A stretch of 64,000 bases of DNA, from positions 62,001 to 126,000 of the forward strand of contig NZ_JAQZSM010000009.1 in the NCBI RefSeq assembly GCF_028745735.1, given 5' to 3'. Below, piece after piece: positions 1 to 9,800 of this stretch (positions within the stretch are counted from its first letter, which is position 1; each line of letters begins with the position of its first letter). Made by a program: the position numbers and the translations under genes. Below the pieces are notes generated by a model that saw only the letters and a list, made by a program, of their open reading frames with translations, was not told the DNA's origin and did no database searches. Origin of the DNA: Roseinatronobacter alkalisoli. Lineage in GTDB: Bacteria; Pseudomonadota; Alphaproteobacteria; Rhodobacterales; Rhodobacteraceae.

Positions 1-362
1 TGCACGAAATCCACAGCCGCCGCCACAAATGCCGCGACACCAGATTTCATGTCACACGCGCCACGCCCCCAGATACGGCCCGCATCAATATCCCCGCCAA
101 AGGGTGCGCGGGTCCAGTCATCGGGGTTGCCAAGCGGCACCACATCGGTATGGCCATTAAACCCCAAGCTGCGCGCATGCCCCCGCGCGCCCCAACGCGC
201 GAACAGGTTGGGCGTGCCGTTGCGGTCAACACGGATGCAGGTGAACCCCGCCCCTTCCAGCACGGATTGTAGCAATTGCAGCGCACCGCCTTCTTCCGGG
301 GTGACAGACGGGCAGCGGATCAGGCTTTGCGTCAGCGCAACGGGGCACAGCGTATCAGTCAT
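1..362 (-). CDS. dapE: Succinyl-diaminopimelate desuccinylase, N-terminal part (runs off the window)
   Basis: A zinc-dependent M20 peptidase-family enzyme that hydrolyses N-succinyl-LL-diaminopimelate to LL-DAP and succinate, in the lysine and peptidoglycan precursor pathway in the cytoplasm. The first 120 residues read without interruption from the ATG at 362. They include the conserved [13 protein letters not shown] segment, with metal-ligand His and catalytic Asp, the [10 protein letters not shown] stretch, and the [11 protein letters not shown] motif. All three are diagnostic of DapE. The ATG overlaps the end of the upstream small gene by 8 bases, so the two are probably translationally coupled. 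The C-terminal half lies before base 1. Confidence 0.95.
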   Translation of the reverse strand, partial: MTDTLCPVALTQSLIRCPSVTPEEGGALQLLQSVLEGAGFTCIRVDRNGTPNLFARWGARGHARSLGFNGHTDVVPLGNPDDWTRAPFGGDIDAGRIWGRGACDMKSGVAAFVAAAVDFV

Positions 363-717
363 TTTCATCCGCATCACTGAACCATGTTTTCTGCGCAACA
401 ATCACGGCGTTTTCGGCCAATGCGCGCGCCATCAGGTCACGTTCTTCGGCGGGCACTTCGTCACCCGCAGCAAGCCGTTCATCCAATGTACCATAGCTGG
501 TGACATCCAGGGGGCGCAAATCAGCCTGTTTCAGCACGGCCACGGTTTCGCGCACGGCCTCCCCCTCATCCACGCCGGTCGCATAGACCAGCAGCCCCGC
601 GCCAGTCGCCCCTTTGGGCAAGCTGTCACCAGGCATATGCCCCAGTTCAACCAGAAGCGTATACACCTGTTGCGGGCGTTTGGGCTTTTCGGGGGCCGGG
701 GCTGGTGTGTCGGGCAT
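355..717 (-). CDS. Conserved small protein of unknown function upstream of dapE
   Basis: A 120-residue soluble protein with a Pro/Ala/Lys-rich N-terminus and no signal peptide or membrane segment. I do not recognise the family. The C-terminal half is acidic ([19 protein letters not shown]) and ends DADEND. The ATG at 717 was chosen because AGGA lies about 9 bases before it. An in-frame GTG at 744 has no ribosome site at suitable spacing. The stop overlaps the dapE start by 8 bases, so it is probably co-transcribed with dapE. No function is assigned. Confidence 0.75.
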   Translation of the reverse strand: MPDTPAPAPEKPKRPQQVYTLLVELGHMPGDSLPKGATGAGLLVYATGVDEGEAVRETVAVLKQADLRPLDVTSYGTLDERLAAGDEVPAEERDLMARALAENAVIVAQKTWFSDADEND

Positions 718-852
718 GGGCGGGGTTCCTTTTGCTCTTTTCACTGTCAGGAATTAGCCCGCAGGGCAAGCCCCCGATGCGCGCAGGGGGCTGGTCCCGG
801 TGGCCGGGTTTCGGTATGGAAAGGGCTGAAACAGTCAAGCGGAGTGCCAGCC

Positions 853-1944
853 ATGCCCCATACGATCGCGGAAATTGCCCAGGCATTGGGACTGCGTGCC
901 GAAGGGGCGCTTGATCTGGCCATCACCCATGCCGCTGAACCTGCACAGGCGGGGCGTGATGCGCTGGCCATGGCAATGGACCCAAAATATGCCGCAGGGC
1001 TGGCGCAGGGGCAGGCACAGGCCGCCATCCTGTGGGACGGCGCGGACTGGCAGGCGCTGGGACTGAAAGCTGCGGTCTTTGCCCCGCGCCCCCGCTGGGC
1101 CATGGCGGGCATTTCCGAATTGCTGGATCCGGGCTATGATTTCGGCGCAGGCATTCACCCGCAATCCTTTATTCACCCGAGCGCACGAGTGGCCGACGGG
1201 GCTTGCATCGGCCCCTTCACCAGCATCGGCGCGCGCGCGGTCATTGGCCCGAATGCCCGCATTGCCCCGAATGTCACCGTGGCCGAAGATGTAGTGATCG
1301 GTGCGGATGTCATTTTGCATGCGGGCGCGCGCATCGGCGCGCGTGTGCGCATCGGGGACCGTTTCATCGGGCAGCCCAATTGCGTTGTGGGCGGTTGCGG
1401 GTTCAGTTTTGTCACCCCCGAACCATCCGGCGCGGAAGATGTGCGTGCCAGCCTGTCGGGGGAACGGCAGGTGCGCGCACAGAAATGGCACCGCATCCAG
1501 TCTCTGGGGGCCGTGCGCATTGGCGATGATGTGGAACTGGGCGCAAATTCATCCATCGACCGGGGCACCATCCGCGACACTGTTATCGGGTCCGGCACCA
1601 AGATCGATTCGGTCTGTCAGATCGGCCATAATGTTCAGATGGGCGAAGACTGCATGATGTGCGGCATGGCGGGCGTTGCGGGGTCCGCGCGCATTGGCAA
1701 CCGTGTCCTGCTGGCGGGCAAGGTTGCCGTGAATGACAATATCTTCGTGGGCGATGATGCGATTGTCGGCGGGGCCAGCCGGGTGTTTACCAATGTCCCC
1801 GCCGGGCGCGCGGTTCTGGGTGATCCGGCCACCAAGCTGGAAACGCAGCTGGAAATCCGCAAGATCATCCGCCGCCTGCCGCGACTTGTGGCAAATGTTG
1901 CCAAGTTGCAGGACGCCGTTTTCGGCCCGGATCGCAAGGGGTAA
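853..1944 (+). CDS. lpxD: UDP-3-O-acylglucosamine N-acyltransferase
   Basis: Third step of lipid A synthesis: transfers a 3-hydroxyacyl chain from acyl-ACP to the 2-amino group of UDP-3-O-acylglucosamine in the cytoplasm. The 363 residues match the family length. Residues 1 to about 100 form the uridine-binding domain ([12 protein letters not shown], then [14 protein letters not shown]). From about residue 105 come left-handed beta-helix hexapeptide repeats ([20 protein letters not shown] and on). The catalytic His is in QIGHNVQMG, near residue 259. The C-terminus is helical. The frame stays open far upstream, but the ATG at 853 follows GGAG by 8 bases and begins the conserved domain. It stands alone, away from lpxA and fabZ. 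Confidence 0.95.
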   Translation: MPHTIAEIAQALGLRAEGALDLAITHAAEPAQAGRDALAMAMDPKYAAGLAQGQAQAAILWDGADWQALGLKAAVFAPRPRWAMAGISELLDPGYDFGAGIHPQSFIHPSARVADGACIGPFTSIGARAVIGPNARIAPNVTVAEDVVIGADVILHAGARIGARVRIGDRFIGQPNCVVGGCGFSFVTPEPSGAEDVRASLSGERQVRAQKWHRIQSLGAVRIGDDVELGANSSIDRGTIRDTVIGSGTKIDSVCQIGHNVQMGEDCMMCGMAGVAGSARIGNRVLLAGKVAVNDNIFVGDDAIVGGASRVFTNVPAGRAVLGDPATKLETQLEIRKIIRRLPRLVANVAKLQDAVFGPDRKG

Positions 1945-1990
1945 CGGGCCACGTTCAGCCTGAAGTCCAAGGGTCGCGGGCCGTTGAGTT

Positions 1991-2166
1991 CCCAAAGGCG
2001 CGGAGCCAAGGCCGCAGGCTGGCCCGCGCCACCGGTGGGCCGTCCCGCAGCCTACCCGTTCCGCTGGCGTCATGCCAAGCGTTTGAGCTTAGGATCATGC
2101 CGCCTGCATAAAGTGAATTCCTCCGACGCCGGACCGGCAGCCCCCGGCCCACCGCTGGCGCGGGCT
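1991..2166 (-). repeat. Dispersed 176-bp inverted-arm repeat, copy 1 (reverse orientation)
   Basis: Full-length copy of the repeat also present at 22322, 42735 and 59065. Read on the minus strand it opens with GCCCGCGCCAGCGGTGGGCC and CTGCCGGTCC. The core carries TTCACTTTATGCAGGCGGCA. It closes with a near-complementary second arm (GACGGCCCACCGGTGGCGCG), then a tail ending CTCCGCGCCTTTGGG. It fills most of the 357-base gap between the convergent ends of lpxD and ask. No coding potential is evident in it. Confidence 0.85.
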
Positions 2167-2248
2167 ATATTCATTCACCACTGCCCCCCTCAGCCCTGAA
2201 CCGGCCAGCACTTGCGGTTGCCATCCGATACGAACGTGTCCATAAATC

Positions 2249-2278
2249 AAAGCCCGCAACCGGAAGGCTGCGGGCTTT
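2249..2278 (-). terminator. Rho-independent terminator of the ectoine operon
   Basis: Perfect 10-bp stem AAAGCCCGCA / TGCGGGCTTT around a 10-base loop, 23 bases beyond the ask stop codon. The flanking A and T runs allow it to work in both directions, so it may also stop read-through from lpxD. Confidence 0.85.
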
Positions 2279-2301
2279 GGGATGTTTCATATCACTGCTG
2301 T

Positions 2302-3741
2302 TCAGGCGGCCTTGCGCGGCGCGGCTTTCGCGGGTTCGTTTTCTGCTTCGGTCACCATGGCATGGTGCAACACCTTGATCGCCTCATTCTTGCTGTCGCG
2401 CGGCAACAGGAACTGCACTTCGACACGGCGCAGGCCCTGCTGGGCGGCCAATGCCTTGATACCGGCATCTTCCAGCGCCATCAGACCGCGCGCCAGCACC
2501 GAAATCTCGCGCAGGTCAGACCCGATGACTGACACCATGGCCAGCGGACGCGCTGTCACTTCGGCATTGGGATAGGTTTTCAGGATATCGCTTTCAACAC
2601 GCCGGATGGCCTTCAGCGACCCGCTCAGATAATGGGTGATGGTATTGGCATTGGAATGTTTCGACACGATCCAGATATTATGCCGTGCCAGCGCCTCCAG
2701 AATGCAGGCGTCATAGCCTTTGACACCCACCATATCGGGTTCATGCACTTCAAACGCATGCACACCAAGTCCGGTGACCATTTCCACCCGCCCGGCACTT
2801 CCGCCATCGGGACCGATCAGCGTGCCCGGATCTTCGGGTTCAAACGCGTGTTTCACGCGCAAGGGCACATCCGCGCGGCGCAGCACGCGCGCCGCATTCG
2901 GGTGAATAGCTTCCATCCCCAGATTGGACAACTGATCGGCCACGTCATAGCTGGTGCGACCAATCTTGCGGGTGTTTTCTTCGCCGACGATTTTCGGATC
3001 CGCCGATGACAGGTGGAATTCCTTGTGGATGATCGCTTCTGCCGCGCCGGTCTGGGCGGCCAGATGCGCGAATACCACTTCAGAATAGCCGCGATCATAT
3101 TCGCGCATCAGCCCTTCCGCGCAATGCGCGTAACCCGTGACAATCGGCAGTTCAGACGCAAAATCAATGCCTTCCATCGCATTGTTCAGGCGATCTGACA
3201 GGGAAGGATTGCTGTCATCACGCCAGCCTGACAGATCGACGAAGCGCGCGTTCACGCCTTGGCGTTGCAGCAGCAGTGCCGTGACAAAGGCGGAGTGCGC
3301 CTCTCCCATGCCGGACAGCAATTCGCGCACGGTCTGCATTTGCTGATCGATGCGGAAATGGCCATACGACCCCAGACGCTGCAAATCCAGCAGACAGGCA
3401 CGCGCCCCTTCGATCCGGTCGCGCACGAAAGCATCGGCGCGGTCGCGGTCGCCGTCATGATCCAGGATATCACCGTGAATTTCGCACATGCGCGCGGCAG
3501 TATCGCGCAACGCATCGCCCCAGCCCGCGCCACTGTCATCATTGGCAAAACGGGCATAGACACCGGGCGATCCGGTCTTTTTATGTTCCAGCAGCATATT
3601 GGTGATGCCGCCAAATGCCGACACGACAAAAACGCGGTTATAGATTGCGCCCTGATCGCGGTTGCCGACATATAACGTGTCCAGCAATTCGCGGGCGCGG
3701 CTCATACATGTGCCGCCGATTTTCTCAACTGTGTGGGTCAT
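2302..3741 (-). CDS. ask: Aspartate kinase of the ectoine cluster (Ask_Ect type)
   Basis: Phosphorylates L-aspartate, feeding aspartate semialdehyde to EctB. This is the specialised aspartokinase linked to ectoine clusters. The start MTHTVEKIGGTCM is the signature opening of that subgroup (the usual K-x-GGT phosphate-binding segment). Later motifs include VSAFGGITNMLLEH, the substrate-binding HLSSADPKIVGEENTRKIG and a C-terminal pair of ACT-like regions (VKGYDACILEALARHNI; MVSVIGSDLREI). The 479 residues fit the subgroup. The ATG at 3741 has no clear Shine-Dalgarno sequence and lies just after a hairpin behind ectC, so translation may depend on upstream ribosomes. Last gene of ectABC-ask. Confidence 0.93.
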   Translation of the reverse strand: MTHTVEKIGGTCMSRARELLDTLYVGNRDQGAIYNRVFVVSAFGGITNMLLEHKKTGSPGVYARFANDDSGAGWGDALRDTAARMCEIHGDILDHDGDRDRADAFVRDRIEGARACLLDLQRLGSYGHFRIDQQMQTVRELLSGMGEAHSAFVTALLLQRQGVNARFVDLSGWRDDSNPSLSDRLNNAMEGIDFASELPIVTGYAHCAEGLMREYDRGYSEVVFAHLAAQTGAAEAIIHKEFHLSSADPKIVGEENTRKIGRTSYDVADQLSNLGMEAIHPNAARVLRRADVPLRVKHAFEPEDPGTLIGPDGGSAGRVEMVTGLGVHAFEVHEPDMVGVKGYDACILEALARHNIWIVSKHSNANTITHYLSGSLKAIRRVESDILKTYPNAEVTARPLAMVSVIGSDLREISVLARGLMALEDAGIKALAAQQGLRRVEVQFLLPRDSKNEAIKVLHHAMVTEAENEPAKAAPRKAA

Positions 3742-3749
3742 GGGGTTTC

Positions 3750-3775
3750 GGGCAGGTGGCTTTTCACCCCTGCCC
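3750..3775 (-). other. Intercistronic hairpin between ectC and ask
   Basis: GGGCAGG and CCTGCCC arms are separated by 12 bases, and an inner GGTG/CACC can extend the stem. It lies in the 43-base ectC-ask gap, 8 bases before the ask ATG, where a Shine-Dalgarno sequence would normally be. It may lower ask expression relative to ectABC. Confidence 0.5.
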
Positions 3776-3784
3776 ACCTTTGGT

Positions 3785-4171
3785 TCAGGAATTTTCCAGC
3801 GCGTAAGACCCGTCTTCGCGGTGCACTTCATTGCCCGTCACAGGCGGGTTGAAGCAGCACGCAAAGACCATTTCGGTCTTGCAACGCAGCGTGTGCTTGT
3901 CATGCAGGTTCAGCGCATACATGACACCGGGGCGCAGCTCATGCACCTCGCCGGTGGCAAGATCTTCAATACTGCCTTCGCCCGCGATGCAATACACGCT
4001 TTCAAAGTGGTTCTTGTAGTGGAACGTATGTTCACTGCCCGCCGCAATGGTGGTGATATGGAACGAAAACCCCATCCCGTCATCGGCCAGCAACAAGCGC
4101 ACCGATTCCCATTGCTGGGCGCCAACACGGCGGTCGGTTGTTTTTTCCTTGTGGAAATCACGAATGATCAT
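3785..4171 (-). CDS. ectC: L-ectoine synthase
   Basis: Cyclises N-gamma-acetyl-2,4-diaminobutyrate to ectoine with loss of water; an iron-dependent cupin-fold enzyme in the cytoplasm. The 128 residues match the family. Visible are the N-terminal [16 protein letters not shown], the cupin segment [20 protein letters not shown] with metal-ligand Glu and Tyr candidates, and [21 protein letters not shown], which carries another ligand His. Its start is 6 bases after the ectB stop, so it belongs to the same transcript. No ectD hydroxylase gene is nearby, so 5-hydroxyectoine is not predicted from this locus. Confidence 0.97.
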   Translation of the reverse strand: MIIRDFHKEKTTDRRVGAQQWESVRLLLADDGMGFSFHITTIAAGSEHTFHYKNHFESVYCIAGEGSIEDLATGEVHELRPGVMYALNLHDKHTLRCKTEMVFACCFNPPVTGNEVHREDGSYALENS

Positions 4172-4177
4172 GGCTGC

Positions 4178-5455
4178 TTACTCCGCTGCGATTCTTTGAC
4201 TGGCTTGTGCCTGAACGGCAGCTTCAAGGATATCAAGCCCGGCTGCAAACTGTTCCTGCGCAATGGTCAGCGGGGCCAGAACCTTGACCACTTCATCATG
4301 CGCGCCGGATGTTTCGATGATCAACCCATGCTCGAAACATGTCGCACAAATGGCCGCAGCCATGTCGCCATTGCCCACATCGATACCCTGCATCATGCCG
4401 CGCCCCTTCAGGCGCGCACCCGGAACACAGGCCGCAATCGCGCGCAGGCGTTCGGTCAGATAAGCGGATTTCGCTTCGGTCTGGCGCTGGAATGCGTCAT
4501 TCGACCAGAATTTTTCCAGCGCGACCCGTGCCGTGACAAAGGCATGGTTATTGCCGCGGAACGTGCCGTTATGTTCGGCCGGTTTCCACACATCCAGATC
4601 AGGGCGGATCAACAGCCCGGCAAAGGGCAGGCCCATCCCCGACAGGGATTTCGCCAGCGGAATCAGGTCCGGCTGAATGCCCATCCCCTCGAAACTGAAG
4701 AAGGGACCAGTGCGGCCAATGCCTGCCTGAATGTCATCCATGATGATCAGCGCGCCATGTTCGCGCGCAAGCGTTTGCAGCCCTTTCAGGAATTCCGTGC
4801 TGGCGGCGTTCAGCCCGCCTTCGCCCTGCACAGGTTCGATCAGGAATGCCGCAGGCGCGTCAATCCCGCTGGACGGGTTTTCCAGCATCGCACGGATCAT
4901 CGACAGGGAATCAACCCCTTCCATAGCACCCTCATAGGGCATGCGCACCACGCCGGACAGCGCCATACCGGCCCCTGCCCGCTTGCCAGCATTGCCGGTT
5001 GCAGCCAGCGCGCCCATGGTCATGCCATGAAACCCGTTGGTAAACGCAATGATCGTTTCGCGCCCTGTGGTCTTGCGCGCCAGCTTCATCGCGGCCTCGA
5101 CCGCGTTCGTGCCGGTGGGGCCGGTGAACATGAATCGGTAATCCATGCCGCGCGGTGTCAGGATCAGGCGTTCAAACGCGTCCAGAAACTCTGCCTTGGC
5201 GTCGGTATGCATGTCCAGACCATGGGTCACACCGTCACGGCTGATATACTCCAGCAGCGCTGCTTTCATGTCAGGGTCGTTATGCCCGTAGTTCAGCGAG
5301 GAACACCCGGCCAGAAAGTCGGTATAGTTGCGCCCCTCGGCATCGGTCATCGTGGCGTTCTGCGCCTTGGTAAATGTCACCGGAAAGGCGCGGCAATAGC
5401 TGCGCGCCTGCGATTCACGGCGTGAATAAATGTCGGTCTTGGAACCGTTGGTCAT
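4178..5455 (-). CDS. ectB: Diaminobutyrate-2-oxoglutarate transaminase
   Basis: PLP-dependent class III aminotransferase making L-2,4-diaminobutyrate from aspartate semialdehyde with glutamate as amino donor. The 425 residues are full length. Motifs in order: FLAGCSSLNYGHNDPDMK; MFTGPTGTNAVEAAMKLARK (phosphate-binding turn); LIEPVQGEGGLN; IMDDIQAGIGRTG, with the Asp that contacts the PLP ring nitrogen; and DLIPLAKSLSGMGLP, with the Schiff-base Lys. A GAGAGG lies upstream of the ATG. It sits between ectA (50 bases upstream) and ectC (6 bases downstream). Confidence 0.97.
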   Translation of the reverse strand: MTNGSKTDIYSRRESQARSYCRAFPVTFTKAQNATMTDAEGRNYTDFLAGCSSLNYGHNDPDMKAALLEYISRDGVTHGLDMHTDAKAEFLDAFERLILTPRGMDYRFMFTGPTGTNAVEAAMKLARKTTGRETIIAFTNGFHGMTMGALAATGNAGKRAGAGMALSGVVRMPYEGAMEGVDSLSMIRAMLENPSSGIDAPAAFLIEPVQGEGGLNAASTEFLKGLQTLAREHGALIIMDDIQAGIGRTGPFFSFEGMGIQPDLIPLAKSLSGMGLPFAGLLIRPDLDVWKPAEHNGTFRGNNHAFVTARVALEKFWSNDAFQRQTEAKSAYLTERLRAIAACVPGARLKGRGMMQGIDVGNGDMAAAICATCFEHGLIIETSGAHDEVVKVLAPLTIAQEQFAAGLDILEAAVQAQASQRIAAE

Positions 5456-5505
5456 GGCTTTTGGCCTCTCAATACGTCAATGAAGTGGTCTGCCCGCGGT
5501 AGGAT

Positions 5506-6048
5506 TCAGGCTGCGATACGCAGCGCCTTGCGTGGCAGGTTGATTGTCACCAGATGCTCGGTCGCATGCTGGCCATCCAGATGATTATCGCAATCGAAAT
5601 GCGGTGCATCCGCAAGACGCCCCCCCAGATCGCGCGCGAAACTGCGGAACAACCCCCAGGACGCGCCGTTGCTTTTGGTAATCGTGGTTTCCATGGCCTG
5701 CACTTCTGCGCAGGCGGGGCGGTTGAGCAACGCCTTCAGCATACGTTTGCCCAGACCAAGCCCGCGCGCATCTGCATGCACCGCGACCTGCCAGACGAAT
5801 ATCGTATCGGGCTGGTCGGGCGGGATATGGCCGGAAATCCAGCCCAGCACCTGACCATCGCGTTCGGCAAGAACGCAGGTTTCGGCAAAATGGTCGCACT
5901 GAACAAGGTTCATATACATCGAATTCTGATCCAGCGGTGGGCAGGCCGCAACCAGCTTCCAGACCTCGGACCCGTCTTCCTTGCATGGCTTGCGCAGGTG
6001 TAACAGGTCACCACTCGCGCTTACAATTTTCAGGTTTTCTTTCGACAT
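5506..6048 (-). CDS. ectA: Diaminobutyrate acetyltransferase
   Basis: GNAT-fold enzyme that N-acetylates L-2,4-diaminobutyrate with acetyl-CoA; first committed ectoine step. The 180 residues carry HLRKPCKEDGSEVWKLV, CPPLDQNSMYMNLVQCDHF (typical of EctA) and the acetyl-CoA pyrophosphate loop ARGLGLGKRML. The ATG at 6048 (MSKENLK) is chosen because upstream in-frame codons are only TTG-type and lie inside the promoter. AAGGA is about 20 bases ahead, longer than ideal. A sigma-70-like promoter ends about 35 bases upstream, making this the first gene of the operon. Confidence 0.95.
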   Translation of the reverse strand: MSKENLKIVSASGDLLHLRKPCKEDGSEVWKLVAACPPLDQNSMYMNLVQCDHFAETCVLAERDGQVLGWISGHIPPDQPDTIFVWQVAVHADARGLGLGKRMLKALLNRPACAEVQAMETTITKSNGASWGLFRSFARDLGGRLADAPHFDCDNHLDGQHATEHLVTINLPRKALRIAA

Positions 6049-6083
6049 GTGCTCATTTTCTGGTCGTTTCCTTTGGAGTACGA

Positions 6084-6111
6084 TATATAGCGACCTCAGA
6101 TATTTTTTCAA
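6084..6111 (-). promoter_or_regulatory. Predicted sigma-70 promoter of ectABC-ask
   Basis: On the minus strand TTGAAA, a 16-base spacer, then TATATA. Initiation would be near 6077, leaving a leader of about 30 bases before ectA. The whole divergent ectA/regulator region is AT-rich, unlike its surroundings. A regulator binding site probably overlaps it, but none is clear by eye. Confidence 0.55.
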
Positions 6112-6134
6112 CCGTAAGGAAATATGGACGCAGC

Positions 6135-6165
6135 TTGACGAATTATTATAAAAATATCATATACT
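6135..6165 (+). promoter_or_regulatory. Possible promoter of the ectoine regulator gene
   Basis: TTGACG followed, after a 19-base spacer, by TATACT. Both boxes are close to the sigma-70 consensus, but the spacing is long. It faces the divergent MarR-type gene and is back-to-back with the ectA promoter. Confidence 0.35.
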
Positions 6166-6275
6166 TACCACCATAATACCGCTAAAATTCCACCTGAATC
6201 CAAAAAATTGTTTCGTTTATGCAATTATTCGCTTGGCAAAGCATTTTTCGGGCGATCGGCGAAAACCTTATAAAG

Positions 6276-6839
6276 ATGGGCCTTGAACTTATGCATCCCG
6301 CGCGGCAATGTGGCGGTTACCCATTCCAGAACTGCAAGGCTGACGTGACCGACCGTTCTTCTGACACGCTGATAGCGCTGCGCCGGATCATGCATGCGCT
6401 TGACGGCAATGCCCGCGCGATGGCGCGGGCGTCCAACCTGTCGCAGGCGCAATTGCTTGTGCTTTATACGCTGGCCAGCAACGGGCAGGAAATGCCGCGC
6501 GACATTGCGCGCGCGCTTGGCGTTGGTCAGGCCACGATTTCCACCCAGATTGACAAGCTGGAACTGCGCGGGCTGGTGCGGCGCGAACGCCGTCATTCCG
6601 ACCGGCGCGCGATTTGGGTTATCCTGACAGATACCGGGCGCGCCCTGCTGGACCAGACACCCGACCCGCTGCATGAACGTTTCACCACGCGGTTTCGCAA
6701 ACTGGAAAGCTGGGAACAGACCATGTTGCTGGCCGCAGTCGAACGCCTGGGCAGCCTGTTTGACGCTGAAAACACAACGCCCTTCCCCCCGACAGAGGAT
6801 GCGCGCAGCACAATCGTCGTGGAAGAGGCAGAGGGTTAA
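6276..6839 (+). CDS. ectR: MarR-family regulator divergent from ectABC-ask (EctR type)
   Basis: Winged-helix DNA-binding protein. The core reads LRRIMHALDGNARAMARASNLSQAQLLVLYTLA, then the recognition region DIARALGVGQATISTQIDKLELRGLVRR and the wing RRHSDRRAIWVILTDTGRALL. Position and type match EctR regulators of halotolerant methylotrophs, which repress ectABC. The start is uncertain: ATGs at 6276 and 6291 lack good ribosome sites, while a GTG at 6345 has AAGG 8 bases before it and would give 164 residues. The stop lies 17 bases from the convergent valS stop. Confidence 0.8.
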   Translation: MGLELMHPARQCGGYPFQNCKADVTDRSSDTLIALRRIMHALDGNARAMARASNLSQAQLLVLYTLASNGQEMPRDIARALGVGQATISTQIDKLELRGLVRRERRHSDRRAIWVILTDTGRALLDQTPDPLHERFTTRFRKLESWEQTMLLAAVERLGSLFDAENTTPFPPTEDARSTIVVEEAEG

Positions 6840-6856
6840 CCCCTGCCCCTGATCTG

Positions 6857-9800
6857 TCAGGCAATATCCTGAAGTTGCGCCAGCGCGCGGCCAAGGCGGT
6901 CAATCTCTTCCCCCAGAAGGGCGGATTTCTCGCGCGCTTCACTCACCACCTCTTCCGGCGCGCTGGCCACGAACCGGGCGTTGTTCAACCGCCCTTCAAT
7001 GCCCGCGCGTTCCTTTTCGGCCTTGGCCTGTGTCTTTTGCAGCCGGTCTTTTTCGGCGGCAATATCGATCACCCCCTCCAGCGGCAGCCCGAACGTGCCC
7101 CCTTCGACCGCGACGGTAATGGACCCTTTGGGCAGGGCATCGACCTGTTCCAATGACGCAATCCGCGCCAGTTTCGACACCAGCGCCATGTTGCGCGCCA
7201 GCGCCGCCTGCCCGTCTGCATTCAGGTCCAGTTGCACCATGTTCAGCTTCAGCCCCACCGGCACGCGCAATTGCTGCCGCGCGGAGCGGATGGTTTCGAT
7301 CAGCCCGATCACCCAGTTCATTTCGCGCATGGCGGCCGCATCGACCAGTTCCGCACCATACTCGGGCCAGTCCGCATGCGCGCAGATCTTGTCGCGCGCC
7401 CCCGTCAGGTGCCACAATTCTTCGGTGATGAAGGGCATGATCGGGTGCAGCATGATCATGCACTGGTCCAGCACCCAACCCATGGTGTCGCGGGTTTCCT
7501 GCGCCTGATCCCCGTCAAACAGCGGTTTGGCGAATTCCACATACCAGTCGCACACTTTGCCCCAGACGAAGGCATAAAGCGCATTCGCGGCATCGTTGAA
7601 CCGGTAATCATTCAGCGCGGCATCCACGGTTTCGCGCACTTTGGCGGTTTCTGACATGATCCAGCGGTTGACAGTCGCTTGCGCTTGCGGTGGGGCCGCT
7701 TGCGTTCTGTGGTTTTCCCAAACCCCGTTCATTTCGGCGAACCGGCAAGCATTCCACAGTTTGGTGGTGAAATTGCGATACCCCGCAATGCGTTGGGTGT
7801 CGAGTTTCAGAACCCCGCCCATGCTGGCCATGGACGCATTGGTGAAGCGCAGCGCATCCGCGCCGAATTCGTCAATGATTTCCAGCGGATCGACGACATT
7901 GCCAAGCGATTTGGACATCTTCTTACCCTTGGCATCGCGCACAAGGCCGTGCAGATAGACATGGTGGAAGGGGATGTCATCCACCACCGCCAGCTGCATC
8001 ATCATCATGCGCGCGACCCAGAAGAACAGGATGTCCTGCCCGGTGATCAGAACAGAGGTCGGGAAGAACCGTTTAAGCTCATCCGTCTGCTCCGGCCAGC
8101 CCAGCGTCCCGATGGGCCAGAGGCCCGAGGAAAACCATGTGTCGAGGACGTCGGGGTCGCGCCAAAGTCGCACGATCACTGCACCGGGCTTTCCTGGGAG
8201 ATCAGGCCTTTTCATATGCCAAGCACCAAGATCCGGTTCATACCGCGCGAATTGTATCTCTACTGGCTCGCCAAGTTTCTTCGAGAAGTATGCGTGAGCT
8301 TCGGCATAAACTTCCTCTAGGGTGCCTTTGCAAAACTGGCGCGTTATGTGACCGAATTTTGCACCGTAGGGATGATCGAATGAACCCTGTTGCTCCAACT
8401 CGGACGCAGGTCTGATGAAACCATCATCTCCAATATCGCCCGCGTACCAAACCGGTATCTGATGCCCCCACCACAACTGCCGCGAAATGCACCATGGCTC
8501 GATATTCTCCAGCCAATGGAAATAGGTCTTCTCACCCGACTCCGGCATGATCTTCACCCGGCCATCACGCACCGCATCCAGCGCAGGCCCGACAACCTTT
8601 TCGGCATCGACAAACCACTGGTCGGTCAACATCGGCTCAATCACCACTTTTGAGCGGTCGCCAAAGGGTTGCATGATCTTCTTCGCCTCAACCAGCGGCA
8701 CCTGCTCTGCGGGATCATCGTCCTCGCCCAGCTTGCGCCCCAGCCGCGGGTCATCCGCGCGGGTCATCACCGCCAGCCCCTCGGCGGTGATTTCCGCCAC
8801 CACAGCCTTGCGGGCGTCATAGCGGTCGAGGCCGCGCAAATGGTCGGGCACAAGGTTCAGCGCGTCGGCCTCTGCCTCCGACAGCACCCGCTCGCCGCGC
8901 GCCACTGCGCCCGCAATCTCAGCCGCCTCGGCATAAGGCGCACCATCGGCGCGCATCTGCGCTTTGGTGTCCATCAACCGGTACATCGGAATCCCGCCGC
9001 GCTTGGCCACGCCATAGTCATTGGCATCATGCGCGCCGGTAATCTTGACCGCGCCGGACCCGAAGGCGGGGTCCGGGTACTCATCGGTGATGATGGGAAT
9101 CAAACGACGATGTTCTTTCGGGCCAACAGGGATTTCACATAGTTTTCCGATAATTGGCGCATAACGTTCATCTGATGGATGAACTGCAACCGCGCCATCG
9201 CCCAGCATGGTTTCGGGCCGCGTGGTGGCAATGGAAATGTAATCGCGCATTTCATCGACAACCACAGCCCCATCGGCATCCTTCTCGACATAGCGATAGG
9301 TCGCGCCACCGGCGAGCGGATATTTGAAATGCCACATATGCCCGTCCGTCTCGATATTCTCGACTTCCAGATCGGAAATGGCGGTTTCGAAATGCGGATC
9401 CCAGTTGACCAGCCGCTTGCCGCGATAGATGAGGCCCTTGTTATACATGTCCACGAAGACCTTGATCACGGCATCGTGGAAATTGCCGTCCTCGCCGGGC
9501 GGGCAATTCGGCGCCCCTGACATGGTGAAGGCATTGCGCGACCAGTCCAGCGAACAGCCCAACCGCTGCAACTGCCCGATAATGGTGCCGCCCGATTGCG
9601 CCTTCCACTCCCAGACTTTCGCAAGAAATTCGTCGCGCGTGAAATCAGTGCGCTTCTTGCCGTCCTTGGCCAGTTCGCGTTCCACCACCATCTGGGTGGC
9701 AATGCCCGCATGGTCCTGCCCCGGCTGCCACAGCGTGTCGAACCCCTGCATCCGCTTCCAGCGCACCAGAATATCCTGAAGCGTGTTGTTGAACGCATGG

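Noticed and set aside
49-852. An open frame running 800 bases upstream of lpxD on the plus strand
   Set aside because: It overlaps dapE and its partner on the other strand, has no domain, and the lpxD ATG at 853 has its own ribosome site.
3662-5425. Long plus-strand frame opposite the ectoine genes
   Set aside because: It is a mirror of ectB, ectC and ask codon bias; translation is Arg/His/Gln-rich with no known motif.
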